Source of the DNA: Monodelphis domestica | Taxonomy: Eukaryota > Chordata > Mammalia > Didelphimorphia > Didelphidae | Assembly: GCF_027887165.1 (NCBI RefSeq) | Contig: NC_077233.1 | Location: 231,685,872-231,749,871 of the forward strand | Reading direction: 5' to 3' | Length of the DNA: 64,000 bases | Shown: positions 45,770-57,623 of the stretch, in pieces | Numbering within the stretch: position 1 is the stretch's first letter | How the letters are laid out: every line of letters begins with the position of its first letter | Translations under genes and position numbers: made by a program | Notes under the pieces: generated by a model | What the model was told of the DNA's origin: nothing | Databases searched by the model: none | The model's input: the letters and a program-made list of their open reading frames with translations, nothing else

Positions 45770-46023
45770 ATTAATAATAACAGTTGACATTTATGCAGCA
45801 CTTTTGGGTTTGCATATGTATATGAATATGTGTGTATATCCATACACATAAATATAAAATCTGATCCCAGCAATAACTCTAGGTATTACTATTATTATCC
45901 CCATTTTATAGATGAGAAAACTGAGGCAGATCAAAATTAAGTGATTTGCCCAGAGTCACATGACTAGTGTATTAAGCAGGATTTAAACTTCGGTCTTCCC
46001 AACTCCAAATCCAGTATTTTAAA
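45770..46023 (-). mobile_element. MIR with a microsatellite in its tail
   Basis: TTGACATTTATGCAGCACTT, CCCATTTTATAGATGAGAAA, GAGTCACATGACTAGTGTAT. A TATGTGTGTATATCC stretch interrupts it near 45815-45855. Confidence 0.7.
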
Positions 46024-46044
46024 CCTGGATCAACCCAATGCCAG

Positions 46045-46200
46045 CTGGAGAGGAGCTTAGAGGTCATCTTGTTTTGACCCCCCTCATTTTGCAGATGATA
46101 TAATGTAGGTCAAGTGATTTGTCCAACTGGATAATGGCAGAGTTAGGACTAGACTTGAGGTATCCCAACTCCCAGACCAGTGCTTCCTTCACTGCAACAC
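46045..46200 (-). mobile_element. MIR-like CORE-SINE
   Basis: GGAGCTTAGAGGTCATCTTG then CATTTTGCAGATGATATAAT. Confidence 0.65.
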
Positions 46201-47499
46201 ATTTTTATTTTAAGTGTTGTAATTACCTTGCTGCTATCCACTGACGTCCCCATATGCTTGATATATATACGAGGCCAATATAATGGGAAAAACATCTGGC
46301 CTTGACCTTTATGAAAATAAACTAAATTAATCTCCAGTTTGGAGGGAGAAGACAGGCTCAAGCCAATGAACACAAAGACCTAAATATCAAGGGTTAACTT
46401 TTCTTCTGGTTTGCCAAAGTGTTGTTCATTGACAAGGTCAGGGGAATAATGTATTGCTAAATCTATTTCTTTTCATTCTAATCTAATGTGAAGGGCAAGT
46501 TATCAGTTAAATTGTTTTGAACAGAGGGAATCACACACATACAGCACAGCACAGCACGGCACGGCACCGGCTAGAGATGGCCGATGGCTAGATTCCAGTT
46601 GTTACCATGTACTCCTTTGAGTATGCTTTGCTGGATCAGCACAACTTCACAGAACTGAGCACAAGCAACATCACCTGCCCTAATAAAGAAGATGAATAGC
46701 ATCCCTCGAAAGTGGTGAAATAGGGCAGTGGCTGAAAAAACAACAACAAACCAACAAAAATAAACATGTAAAAGGTGCCCTGTGTTATGGAGCTCTGGCA
46801 TGCAAGTAAGAAGGAATTTGGTCCTTGTTATAAAAGGGCAGTGCTTACTAATTTAATCAGCCTTCATATATCTGTGAACTTGGCCAAACACACCTGGGGT
46901 CAATGAAGGGAAGGGAGTGTGTCCCGTTCATCACTCTAGCCTGCTGTCCACCTATCTCTATGTCCAATCTCTCCTTTAGGCATGACTGTAGAGCAACGAG
47001 GTCAATTTGACATGCATACCTAAACACATACATCTATGAGAATGTTGACCCTTTCCAAGTGGTTCCCTTGGAAAGAACATGAATCTTTCCAGCCATTATG
47101 CCATTGTTTGAAATCTCTTTAGAATCCCTCTATGGGAATTGCTTTCAGAATTAATCTACTAGTCACAAAAGTAAATGAGTCTATTTGTAATGTAATAAAG
47201 TTTCATTTCTTTGGTTAAAACTGGAGGGCTGAGGTGGGGACCAGATCTGCCATAATCATCTATTGTCCATTTCATTTGATTCTCAATAAACTTTGCTTCC
47301 CAAAGTCACCCATAATAGATGAAGAATTTGTCATCATCAAGGGCATTCACAATTTGATAAGATGACCAAACACAATAAAATGTGACAGTATTTTCAACAT
47401 ATGCAAAGTACTGTTTCTATTAGTAATGATGACAATAATTTTAAAAATATAATATGCATAGACTGGAGGAAATTTCCAAAGAGAAGCTCAGAATGTTTT
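46201..47499. other. Intronic, no gene seen
   Basis: Mostly unique. A small CAGCA/CGGCA stutter at 46543-46566. Confidence 0.6.
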
Positions 47500-47665
47500 T
47501 GTATAATGAAAAGCACATAGAAGATTTGCTTTCTAATTCTAGCTCTGTAGTTAATTGGCTTTGCAACCTTGGGCTATTTAAATGTCAAGGGTCTCAGTTT
47601 CCTTATGTGTATAATGACAGGGTTGGATTAGATGTACTCTTAGGTCTCTTCTAGCTCTACCAGGC
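47500..47665 (+). mobile_element. MIR-like CORE-SINE
   Basis: GTCTCAGTTTCCTTATGTGT then TTGGATTAGATGTACTCTTA and CTTCTAGCTCTAC. Confidence 0.65.
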
Positions 47666-48737
47666 AAGGACTCTGTGTATGTTTATTTCTAAAACAGTAA
47701 CATTATTTTATCACCATACCTCATATGGTACACACAGAAGTACATCTATCACATCTTCTCCTTCCTACAGAATTTCTCCCCCCCCCTTCATTCTATCCCC
47801 ATTTTCACCCTGCAGGCAAAAGGTTGGCAAAAGGAAATGAGAGGATCCAGGATGTCCTTCTACCAAGGTCACCCTTTTGATGCCAGAGTTAGAAGGCAAT
47901 ATCTTAGAGGACATTAGGAGAAAGCCTGAGGCATAAAGAAAATTCTCATCCTGGTACTATCAGTGGGTGACTCCCACTGATGACTGAGCTGTCATTTTTT
48001 CAGAGTCTAGGCAACTGAAAGAAGACTGAGCCTTCCTGCAATACCACTGCACGGTGAAGGAGGATGAAAAATGTCACCTTCATGGGCATCATTTGACAAA
48101 TGAAAGGCATTTAGTCTGGTCAGCTTGGTTGAGAGAATGGATCACAGCAGCATTGCAATATCAGTGACCCTTGGTTATCTATAAGCTAGACAGATAGCTT
48201 TACCCACATGACTACAGAAAATGGGGGTGTGTTTAGGAAAGAGATCTGGAAAGGAAATAAAGGCTACTTGCTGGTCATATCAAGGAAGTCAAAGGCACTA
48301 TATTCTTTCATCAGAGGTACCTTCCTCCTCCAACATTTTATAAATCTAGTCAAAGGAGAGCCCAAGATTCCATATCACTGTTGGTCAAATGCATATGTTG
48401 TCAGTAGAGGGCAAGAGGATTATGGGACTAAAAACAAAATTTTTTACCCTCAGGGCATCATCTAGGCTCTGAAAGTTTGACTCTCTCATAAATCACTAGA
48501 CACCAGGTTCCAGATACATAGTTTGTAAGTGTCTACAATGTTCTAGACAGGGAGCTAGACCAGTTCTTTCTATCTCTAGAGTTCTTTGATTAGAGAGAAT
48601 CAGATGGAAATTCTCTTCAAAATATAGAAGAATCACTTTCATATTTCCTAAAACAAAGCTCAATCAGCATTTTTCAAAGGCAGCACCATTCTAGACTTCC
48701 ACCTGGAAAATAAACTCAAACATTGAAGGGCAGAATA
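47666..48737. other. Intronic, no gene seen
   Basis: Unique sequence. An 85-codon frame at 48208 has no family features. Confidence 0.6.
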
Positions 48738-49075
48738 ATGTAGTGGTGACAGAGTGATGGCCTTAGGGTTACTAAAACCTCAATTTAAATCTTCTCTGTA
48801 ACCTAGACTCTGTGACTCTGGGCAAGTCATTTCACTTCCAGAGCCCCGGGAAACTAATTCTAAAAGTTACAAAGAAATTGTCTATTTACGTTGGTAGAAG
48901 TTTCCAAACAGGAACTCTTTATAATATATCTATGATATAAACGATCCCTTTTCAAGCAAATGAATAATCAAATCTCAAATCCTCCAGCACCAGTCTCTGG
49001 TTTGTCTTGAAAATGGGAAGAAATTAATATAAAGTGCTTTGCAAACCTTGAAGAAATATGTAAATATCAGTTATT
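48738..49075 (+). mobile_element. CORE-SINE of the type with a GCATTGGTAGAGG-like body
   Basis: TCTGGGCAAGTCATTTCACT, CTAATTCTAAAAGTTACAAA, TTTACGTTGGTAGAAGTTTC. A MIR tail AAGTGCTTTGCAAACCTTGA (49031) follows. Confidence 0.6.
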
Positions 49076-50177
49076 TGCACCACTTATTTTTTGTCCCACC
49101 CACTTTCTTCCACCTGCTCTATATACCTTTTTTTTTTCAATTATGATAGTATGGTTCTGAGGGTTTGTGTACAAAAAGCAAAAACTTCTCTGGTCTACTA
49201 TAATAGGAAAGGAGAAGCTCACCCCCTCTCCTCTGGCTCCCACCCTTGGTAAATGAACGTCATCAGTCTTCTCCAAACACTTTCCTTTTCTTCCCACAGG
49301 GTGTGTTCTACTCTCTAGTTACTTCCCATCCTTCAGAAAGGGAGTCTATTAGCATGGGAAGAAGGATTTTCAGCTCTTGTTTTAACCTGAAAAAAAAAGA
49401 TTGGATTTCTGTTTGCTCTATTTTGGAAAAATTATATTTTATAAAATATGAAATCAGTTAGATTCTCTCTCATTATCTCCAGGACCCTCAGCCCCAGTTA
49501 TTTCAGAAAGAATCTATGCTCTCTGGCCAATTCTGTCTCATTTGTATCCCTTGCCTTGACACTATCTACTTTACTACTAATGAAGCCTACAAAGTAGAAG
49601 CAGTTATGTTCAGTCACTTTAGCTAAACAAGCATTAGGACTAATTAAAGAGACGTGTAAACAAACTTTAAAGGATAGGAAAACTTTGGATTTAATATTGG
49701 CCCTCCCAGATGTAGGAGACAGAGGATATAGAAGAGACACAGACACTTGGCTGTTAGCATTCTTCCCAGAGGAAAATAATCCCTTCAACTGATCAGTCCA
49801 CTTCAGAAACTTCTTTCCTTGAAGCCAAGACTCTAACAGAGCTCAGGGAAGCTGAGGAAGTCATCAGATATACTGGTCACCTCTCAACTCTCTCACATTT
49901 GCTCACTTAGATCAAATTTCCCACTCAAAACTCCTCAAGTCATCCTGAGCACCTGCAATCATCCATGTTTCTCAGTTTTCATTCCAGTTTCCCCTAAGAT
50001 TCCACCTCCTGCTGAAGGACAAAATAATACCATTTCTTTAAGACTGACTCACTTTCTCCATCACTCAGAGCCTCTTGTAGCCAGATGCAGAGGGCTTTTT
50101 TCTGACCACAGAAAATAAGCCTCCACTGTCTTGCTATACAAAAAAGGAAGAACATTTTCACAGGTCCATTTTGCTTC
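49076..50177. other. Intronic, no gene seen
   Basis: Unique sequence. Confidence 0.6.
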
Positions 50178-50380
50178 TTTAAAAAAAAACTCTCATCTTC
50201 CATCTTAGAACCAATATTTTGTACTGATTCCAAGACAGAAGAGTAGCAAGGGCTAGGCAATGGGGATTAAGTGACTTGCACAGGATAACACAGCTAGGAA
50301 GTGTCTGAGGCCATATTTGAACACAGTACTTCTCATCTCTACACCTGGCTCTCAATCCACTGAGCCACTCAGCTGACAGT
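50178..50380 (-). mobile_element. WSINE1-type SINE
   Basis: GTACTGATTCCAAGACAGAA and reversed head CACTGAGCCACTCAGCTG. Confidence 0.8.
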
Positions 50381-50649
50381 GTCTTTTATTTTTCAATGAA
50401 CAAAAATGTATTTTCTCTCTTTCTGACTGCCCCTACCTTGGGTAGATATTTAAATTCCTGCCTCACACCAAAAATCTGTGATTGCATGATTAATATCCTC
50501 TCCTCTTTCATTATTACGTCCATGATTCTCACAGTAGAACTTAAAATTCATAGATTATGGGAGGAAAGATGGTGAAGGAGGAACCAAAATTATACTACTC
50601 CTGAAAAGGTGATTTGCCTTTTTTTTCATGAAAGTCAATATAATATGTT

Positions 50650-50830
50650 GAGTTTTAAATTGAAAAATATTTTTATTGCTGTATCTTTATATCACCAAGT
50701 ATCCCTCTTCTTCCCTCTCCCAGAGAGTCATCCCATATAACGAAAAGCATTTTTAAAGCCAAAAAGAATAAATCAGCATAACTAATCAACACATAGAAAT
50801 CTGAAAATAGTTGTAATGTGCAACACTTGT
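50650..50830 (-). mobile_element. Probable L1 3' UTR fragment
   Basis: Resembles old L1 tails on the minus strand (GTCATCCCATATAACGAAAA and AATCAGCATAACTAATCAAC). Weaker match than the others. Confidence 0.45.
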
Positions 50831-51284
50831 GGACTGCCTATGTCTGAAAAAAAGATGAGGTGGGAATGTCTTCTCATATCTTTTCTTTCAAGCCATCCTT
50901 TTGTTCATTACTATTTTTCAAATTTTGTTTTTATTTTTTTGATAGTTGTTCCTTCTATTCACTTTGTTGTAGTTGGTGTATATGATTTTCTTGATTTTGT
51001 TTACTTCACAGTTTCAGAACTAAGCCTTCTCCCTATAGCCTCAAATCTCTTTCTAGACATAGTAATCTTGTATCAGATTTCCTGCAGTATGAGTTAAGAA
51101 ATTCAAATTAATATTCTGTAAAGGGATGGGGGATATTCAGATTTGGAGTGGCTCATTAATGAAATAGAAGCTTTGGAAAGTCTGATTCCTACAGAGATTT
51201 GGGAGTTCATACATCTGTACCAGAGACCAAAAATGCTGCTCTAAGAAACCTCCTCCATGGATTGTTGGATATAGGCAGAGTTTA

Positions 51285-52805
51285 TCCACAAAGAATGATC
51301 AGTGCCACTCTTTGGGTGACTTCTCCAAGAGCAACTGAATAATGAAACAAGAGCTTAAGATGGGATAGTGGAGTGGAGTTGTAAATTGATCCAACCATTC
51401 TGGAGGGCCATTTGGAACTGTGAGGGGTTAATAATATTGTGATAAAAGTCTGGAGACCAGTTTGGTAAACCAACTCTTATTCAGAGGAGAGTTGGTATAG
51501 GAAGTAAGAGGTAGGAAATACTATGCCTAAAAATCTAAACCCTATACTAAATCTTTAAGAAACCTTAAATCTAAGGATCTTCTTGCCTGACAAAGTAGGC
51601 CTAACTTATCTACTCTGTCTAACTAAAATTTAATTCACTATCTATCTTAAGCTAATTAATTGATGAACATTAATCAATAACAAACTCCTTGAAGTAATTC
51701 TTCTATTAACTGTCAGTTATAAACTGCCTTTCACAGAGACACAGACACAGACTCCTTCTTTCTCAAAGTTCTGAGAAAGACCCTCAGTAATAGACTCCTT
51801 CTCCTCAAAGTACTAAGATGAAAAAAACCTCAGAGCCAGACTCCTCAAATAGGTATCTATATCCCAAACTCTCAAAAGTAACTGCCCGATCTTCTTGACT
51901 GAGAGAACGACACAGAAACCTTGCTTCCTAGTAAGTCAGAGAGAAAGAGCCAACTGTCAACTCAATCTTTCCTTATAAATTCTGCTCTTAATGAGACAAT
52001 GTGTGATTCAGAAACTCCCTCTAATACATAAATTCTGCTCTTAAAGAGAGAGTGAGATTAATAAAACTCCTTCTAACAGAACTATCCTTAAGGGGCTATG
52101 AAACTCTGAATACCCTTTGATCCTGTAATGCTACTACTGGATCTATACACCAAAGAAATCATAAAAAAGGGACTACTTTTACAAAAATATTTGTAGCTGC
52201 TGTTTTTGTGGTGGCATAGAATTGGAAATCAAGCGGATGTCCATCAATTGGGAAATGGCTATGATGTATGTTGGTGATGGAATATCATTGTGCTATAAGG
52301 ATTGATGAGCAAGATGATTTCAGGAAAAGCTGGAAAGATCTCCATGAACTGATGCAGAGTGAAATAAGCAGAACTGGGAGAACACTATATATAGTAACAA
52401 CAATATTGTACAACTGTGAAATCAGCTGTGAAAGAGTTATTTACTCACAGGAATACAATGATTTGGTACAATTCTGAAGGACTTATGTCAAAGAATGTTA
52501 TCCACCTCTAGAAAAAGAACTGTTAAGAGTCAGATCAAATCAAAGCATACTATCATCCCCATTAGTTTATTTATGGTTTTATTTTGGGATTTTGGTTTTA
52601 TATTGGTGTTCTCTTACAATGACCAATATAAAAGTATGTTTTGCATGATAATAAATATATAAGCCAGATCAAATTATTTACCATCTCTAAGAGGGGAGAG
52701 GGAAGGGAGAAAAAGGGAGTTAATTTGGATCTTTTAATTTTGGAAATGTTGAAAATTGTTACTACCTACATGTAATTGGAAAAATAAAATTAATTTGAAT
52801 AAAGG
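51285..52805 (+). mobile_element. Old L1 3' part (ORF2 end plus 3' UTR), interrupted
   Basis: Left part 51285-51420 corresponds to WSGVVN..PTILEGHLEL of ORF2. The right part 52091-52805 continues TLIPFDPVM, GWQNWKSSGCPSIGKW, MLVMEYHCAIR (52268) and a full 3' UTR ending in AATAAA (52783) and AATAAAGG. An LTR-like block (51421-52090) splits it. More diverged than the 24593 L1. Confidence 0.8.
51421..52090 (+). mobile_element. LTR-like insert inside an old L1
   Basis: The flanking L1 reads as one when this 670-bp block is removed. It starts TGAGGGGTTAA, has AATAAA at 52062-52067 near its right end, and carries a duplicated TAAATTCTGCTCTTAA block (51976 and 52029). Retroviral origin is a family inference; a target duplication is not clear. 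Fossil only. Confidence 0.5.
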
Positions 52806-52934
52806 GGGGGATGTGGGATAGAGAGAGGTGGAATACCAAGGTTATTCTGAAAGGGACTTTAAATTTTATTTATTCATTCTTTAAAACAAGTGACAACAGA
52901 GTTCCCATTAACAGTCAAATTTTCCAGATTGATC

Positions 52935-53025
52935 TAATCAATCAGTCAATATTTATTAAGCACCAACTCTGTGTCAGGCACTATGCTAAGCATCTCCAGG
53001 GAACTGAAGAGAATTTGTGGGATGA
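52935..53025 (-). mobile_element. L2 3' end fragment
   Basis: Plus strand CAATATTTATTAAGCACCAA then GTCAGGCACTATGCTAAGCA. Confidence 0.6.
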
Positions 53026-53199
53026 ACATTTTCAGTACTGGTCTGTGGTTGTTGATGGAGAAAAAGACAAGCACCATTTTCAGTTCTTTATCACTTTATC
53101 AAGTCATGGGATTGTAAACTATCTCTTTCTTGCTATTGTTCTTCAAATTGACCTAAAGTCACTTCATGAATGATTATTCTTCCCATTTATTGCATTGAA

Positions 53200-53380
53200 T
53201 TGATATAGTGCATTCCAGTTACAAAGAGTTTTTTATACATTATCTCCTAAGGCAAGACAAGTATTATAGATTCCATATTTTTATGAAATTTTTAATGAAA
53301 ATTAAAGTTTAGAAAAATCAAGAGACTTGCCCAAAGACATATGAATAGTCAGTTCCCACTCTTGTAAGATTTAGGTCTTG
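53200..53380 (-). mobile_element. MIR, diverged
   Basis: GTTTTTTATACATTATCTCC and AGAGACTTGCCCAAAGACAT. Confidence 0.55.
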
Positions 53381-53507
53381 CAAAGTGCCAAAAAAAGGTG
53401 ACCCCTTCCTCTTCTCTGTTCTCCTAAATGGCATAAAAATTCCCTAGAAAGGGGAGACTTCCCCTGATCTAAGGTCCCTATAACTTAGCTAACACTGACT
53501 AAAATTG

Positions 53508-53772
53508 AGTTAGGTAGCAGAGTGGATAGAGGGCCAGCACTGAAGTCAAGAAGACCCATTTTCATGAGTTTAAATCTAGCCTCAGACACTTGCTAATTGT
53601 GTGACCCTGGGCAAGTCACTTAACCCTTTTTACCTTAGTTCCTCATCTGTAAAATGAACTGGAGAAGGAAATGGCAAACCACCAACCACTCTAGTAACTT
53701 TGCCAAGAAACCCCCAAATCATGAAGGAGTCATGAAGAGTCAGACATGACTGAAACAACTGAACAACAAAAA
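53508..53772 (+). mobile_element. SINE with RTE/BovB-like tail, complete
   Basis: Head TAGGTAGCAGAGTGGATAGA, GGGCAAGTCACTTAACCCTT, AACTGGAGAAGGAAATGGCA, tail CTGAAACAACTGAACAACAA. Confidence 0.85.
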
Positions 53773-54084
53773 TGAGGAACCCCAAAGGGATACCCCTGGA
53801 ATGGTAGATTTCACATAATTGAACTGGACCTTTGGCTTGGCAATCTAAAGTAGATGCAGTAAGACAGCCAAATGTAGATTCAGAGAGAGATGGAGACACA
53901 CACACAGAGGCAGAGGGTCAAATATGCAGACATAAAGACACTTGCCTGCACATGACTTGGTGGGAGGTGTTAACAAATCTATGTAGTCTTGCCAGGAAAC
54001 CTAAGGTCATCTGACAGTAATGTGTAAGGAGAGATGAAGCCTGAGTGAGAGAAAGAAAAGGGATTTAAAGCCTTAAGGGAGTCA

Positions 54085-54235
54085 AGTCAGTAGACAAACA
54101 TTTAAGCACCTACTTACTGAGTGCCAAGCATTATGCTAAGGGATGGGATACATCAAGAAGAGAAAAATATAGTCCTTGCCCTCAAGGAGCTTAAAGTCTA
54201 ATGGAAAAATATAATACACAAAAGGAAGTTGAAAG
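54085..54235 (-). mobile_element. L2 3' end fragment
   Basis: Plus strand GAGTGCCAAGCATTATGCTA then CCCTCAAGGAGCTTAAAGTC. Confidence 0.6.
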
Positions 54236-54469
54236 TGATGAATGTCCCTCCGCCCACAACTGGGTGGGAAATGAAGAGCTGACTTGTGTACTCTGCTTAA
54301 ATAGAAGTTCTAGAAGAAACTTTCCACTCTCTAGTCAGAGGAAAAAAGAAAAAGAGGAGACAGGGCTTCATTGATCTCTAAAGAGAGAGCCCCTCGACTA
54401 TCCATCTTTATGGTGCTAAAAAGAAAGAAGAATCAGCATAGCAGGGAACTTCTTGCTTTGAGGAGTAAT

Positions 54470-54655
54470 CCATAGGGGACAGTAGATTGAGAACCAAGTC
54501 TGGAGATGGGAGGTCCTTGGGTTTAAATCTGGCCTCAAGCACTTCCTAGCTGTGTGTCTCTGGGCAAGTCACTTAACACATATTATTTAGCCCTTGCCAC
54601 TCTTCTGCCTTGGAACCTACACAAATATTGGTTCTACGATGGTTTAAAAATAAAG
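54470..54655 (+). mobile_element. WSINE1-type SINE
   Basis: GATTGAGAACCAAGTCTGGA, CTGGGCAAGTCACTTAACAC and CCACTCTTCTGCCTTGGAAC. Confidence 0.8.
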
Positions 54656-56108
54656 TAATCCATACCTGTCCCTTCATAGGTGTGATGAATAATGTGACCT
54701 GTATTGGTACTAAGGAAACATGGGACCCACCAAAAGGAGGTACCTTCCGGAAAAGAAAAGTTTTCCTAATTATTAAGGAGTTTGTGCATGAACCCATTTG
54801 TGTATTCTATCAGATTAAATAAAACTCCTTATACACTTAATATCTTGTTAGCATGAGTTGTTGTAGGGTAGCTGAAGACAGGAAAGAGAAGAAACTATAC
54901 AAGGTAAAGAGATTTTGGGAAAGATACTTGACTGCCCCAAATATTGCACAACCATGAGACCATGGTTGAAGTCTCACACATGGGGTGCACCATACTTAAT
55001 AAAAATCAATTTCCCTCTGAAGAAAAATAGGGCTAATCAAGACTTTTTGTCCTGATCTAGCAGAGTAATAAAGCCTTGAGAATGGCTTAATAGCTCAACC
55101 ACATACTAGTTGCAGGACCCTGGACACGTCCTTTAATCTCTCTGACTCTTAGCATCTTCACCTGACAAAGGAGGCTGGTTCTTGATCTATAACTCCACAT
55201 TGCCTCTCCTGAATATTTCGTCAATTAAATTGAAGCCTTGAGCCAGGTGTCTTGGGAATGTGGATGAATAAGATTTGCCTGCCATGGATGCAGGGAAACC
55301 AGGTTGGTCTCTGTGGCAGTAAAAGGGCAGGCAAAACAAATTAGGGTCATAGCCAGGAATCACTGACTGGCAGGCATCGAGGACTTTTTTTTGGTTTGAG
55401 TTTGTTTTGTTGCTTTCATTTGCAACAAGACTTAAGTTTGCTACAGGAGAGGCAGTTGCCATAGCAAGCTCTCTTGTGAGATACTCAAGTTCTTGATCTG
55501 GGTGGTTGTGATCTCTATGCCAACCATTAAGGCTAAATAAAGGGAAAGCCCAGTGCCACCTCTCAATCAAGATGGTTTGTTTTTGTAGATGTGTATAGAG
55601 AGTTGTGTGTTTCACAATAGTGCAGAAGTCAGAGCTAAGCAGAGCAGGGCGATTCCTTCAGTGCAATCAGAGATTCAGAACACTCTCTCTGTGTCCTTGC
55701 AAATCTTGTTTTCTCCTGGTCCCCACAACCCTTGCCATTACAGGCATTACTTTGATTGGCTATATTGTCTTCTCTGAGTGATGGCTCTCTTGTTGTTCCC
55801 ATTTCCCTCTTTGGAGGCAGATGATTTAATTATTTGAAACAATTTTTAAGCAAGACCAGATAAGTAATTTCCCTCTTCTTCTCATCCCTAGCCTATAAAA
55901 GCAAAATTGAGTTGACTATTTTTTTTAAGTTCTAGTCCTGTGATAACCTAATATTTCTCATGGGAATAGAGAGGGGAGGCTGGGTACAGGGTTAATAGGG
56001 GGAGACAAGCCAGTGGTCTTCCTAAGGCATGTCTAAAATTCCCACTTGCATCCATAGATAGTCCCAGCTAAAGTGAAATGAGTTGCACTGGGAAATAGCA
56101 TCTATCTC
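54656..56108. other. Intronic, no gene seen
   Basis: Mostly unique. The 142-codon minus frame (55187-55615) shows no domain or splice context. Confidence 0.55.
55075..55185 (+). mobile_element. MIR-like SINE fragment
   Basis: TAGTTGCAGGACCCTGGACA then CTGACTCTTAGCATCTTCAC. Weak. Confidence 0.45.
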
Positions 56109-56308
56109 TTTTTTTTTTAAACCCTCACCTTCTACCTTAGAATCCCTACTGTGTATTGGTTCCAAGGCAGAAAAGTAGTAAGGGCTGGGCTATGGGGGTT
56201 AAGTGACTTGCCCAGGGTCACACAGCTAGGAAGTATCTGAGATTTGAACCCAGGACCTCCTGTCTCTAGGCTTGATTCTCTGACCTCTGAACTACCCAGC
56301 TGCTGCCT
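56109..56308 (-). mobile_element. WSINE1-type SINE
   Basis: T-run, TATTGGTTCCAAGGCAGAAA, GTGACTTGCCCAGGGTCACA, reversed head CTACCCAGCTGC. Confidence 0.85.
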
Positions 56309-56319
56309 ATCATAGCATC

Positions 56320-56820
56320 TTCCTAGAAAATTAGCTTCAGAGTCAGGACAGACCTCAGTTCAAGTCCTCCCTCAGACTCTGGGAAATTCATTTAACATTT
56401 TTAATCTTTTGGCAATACTCTATAACAGTGATGGCACAGGTACCAAAAAGGGCACACAGAGCCCTCTCTGTGGGCAAACCTGCAGTCACCTGCCAGAGTG
56501 CATTGCTAGAAAGCCAGAGGGACTGAGGAAGAGCTGTTCCCTCTCCCTCTCCATGCACACTAGGACATTCCTCTCATCACCCACCCCTCTGCCCAGCTGC
56601 CCTTCCTCCCTCCCCTGTCTGGGGTAAAAGGGTGGAGGAGAGAGAAGAAGGAAGGACCAAGTGAGGGGGGGACAGGGTGTGGCACTTGTTATGGGGAGGA
56701 GAGAGGGCAAGGCCCAGTACTCCATCTTTAAAAGGTTCACCATCACTGCTCTATCAGTTGCAAAGCACGAGTCAATCTATATTAGTAGAGGGAGACTAAA
56801 TCACAGTAAATCAAAGGTCT
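56320..56820 (+). mobile_element. CORE-SINE split by a hAT MITE
   Basis: Left: GAGTCAGGACAGACCTCAGT. Right: GTTGCAAAGCACGAGTCAAT then ATATTAGTAGAGGGAGACTA (same family as 48738). The MITE at 56426-56748 and its target duplication lie exactly between. Confidence 0.7.
56426..56748. mobile_element. hAT-type MITE (323 bp), second copy of the same family
   Basis: Starts CAGTGATGG and ends TTCACCATCACTG. Flanks CTCTATAA (56418-56425) and CTCTATCA (56749-56756) match 7/8. The interior has GCACACAGAGCCCTCTCTGT, typical of CAGTGATGGC-type Charlie/hAT MITEs. It lies inside a SINE (56320-56820) that is continuous without it. Confidence 0.88.
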
Positions 56821-56994
56821 GCCTTCCCCCCCCTTCCCACTCACAATTACAAAACAGATCTGGTGAGGTGAGGGTGGGGATGGGGAACAAGGAGAGAAGA
56901 GCTGGTTCCTGTTATGTAAGCATTTGCATCAAGAGTTCCTTCAAATAGAGAGTTCCTGAAATTAACTTCAATCTTCATTTATAGTTCATTAACT

Positions 56995-57155
56995 TCTTAT
57001 TGTAACCTCAGACAAGTCAAGTAACCTCAGCCTCAGTTTACTCATGTATAAAATGGGGAAAAGAATTGAGCCTACCTCCTAAGGTTATTGAGAGGATCAA
57101 ATAAGACAACTATGTAAAATGCTTTGCACATTTTAGAGTGCATTAGAGATGTCAC
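56995..57155 (+). mobile_element. MIR
   Basis: GCCTCAGTTTACTCATGTAT, AAGGTTATTGAGAGGATCAA and TAAAATGCTTTGCACATTTT. Confidence 0.7.
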
Positions 57156-57157
57156 CT

Positions 57158-57342
57158 ATTAGGGGCAGCTAGGTGCCTCGGTGGATTGAGAGACAGAACT
57201 GGAGACTGGGTTCAAGTTTCATTTCACATACTTCCTAGCTGTGTGATCTTGGGCAAGTCATTTAACCCCATTTGTCTAACCCTTACCTTCTTCAGCCTTG
57301 GAATCCATATATAGTATTGATTCTAAGATAGAAGGTAAGGGT
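57158..57342 (+). mobile_element. WSINE1-type SINE, left arm of an inverted pair
   Basis: Head GGGGCAGCTAGGTGCCTCGG to tail TAGAAGGTAAGGGT. Its tail directly abuts the next, opposite copy. Confidence 0.85.
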
Positions 57343-57518
57343 AACCCTTAATCAGTGCCATGTAATGTTTCCAAGGCAGAAGAGAAGAAAAGATTAGGCA
57401 ATGAGAGTTAAGTGACTTGTCCAGGTTCACACAGCTAGGAAGTATTGGAGGTCAAATTTGAACCCAAGACCTCTCATCCCTAAGCCTGGCTTTCAATCCA
57501 CTGAGCCACCTCCTAGCC
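57343..57518 (-). mobile_element. WSINE1-type SINE, right arm of an inverted pair
   Basis: AACCCTTA then TTTCCAAGGCAGAAGAGAAG to reversed head CCACTGAGCCACCTCCTAGC. Tail-to-tail with the 57158 copy. Confidence 0.85.
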
Positions 57519-57565
57519 CAGGTTGTTTTTATTTTTAATGCCATCTATTATTACTTGATAGTAAT

Positions 57566-57623
57566 AATGAAGTGAAGGTCACTGTAGGTTCAGTGAAAAG
57601 AGCACTGGCCATGATCAGAAGAA
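57566..57623 (+). repeat. Duplicated 57-bp segment, copy 1
   Basis: AATGAAGTGAAGGTCACTGT onward matches 58809-58866 at about 89%. The sequences part at the right edge. Confidence 0.75.

Noticed and set aside
52811-53173. 120-codon plus frame after the old L1
   Set aside because: It crosses an L2 fragment (52935-53025), so it cannot be a conserved protein; chance frame.
55187-55615. 142-codon minus frame as a possible gene
   Set aside because: No recognised domain, no promoter-like context; located in intronic sequence and probably chance.
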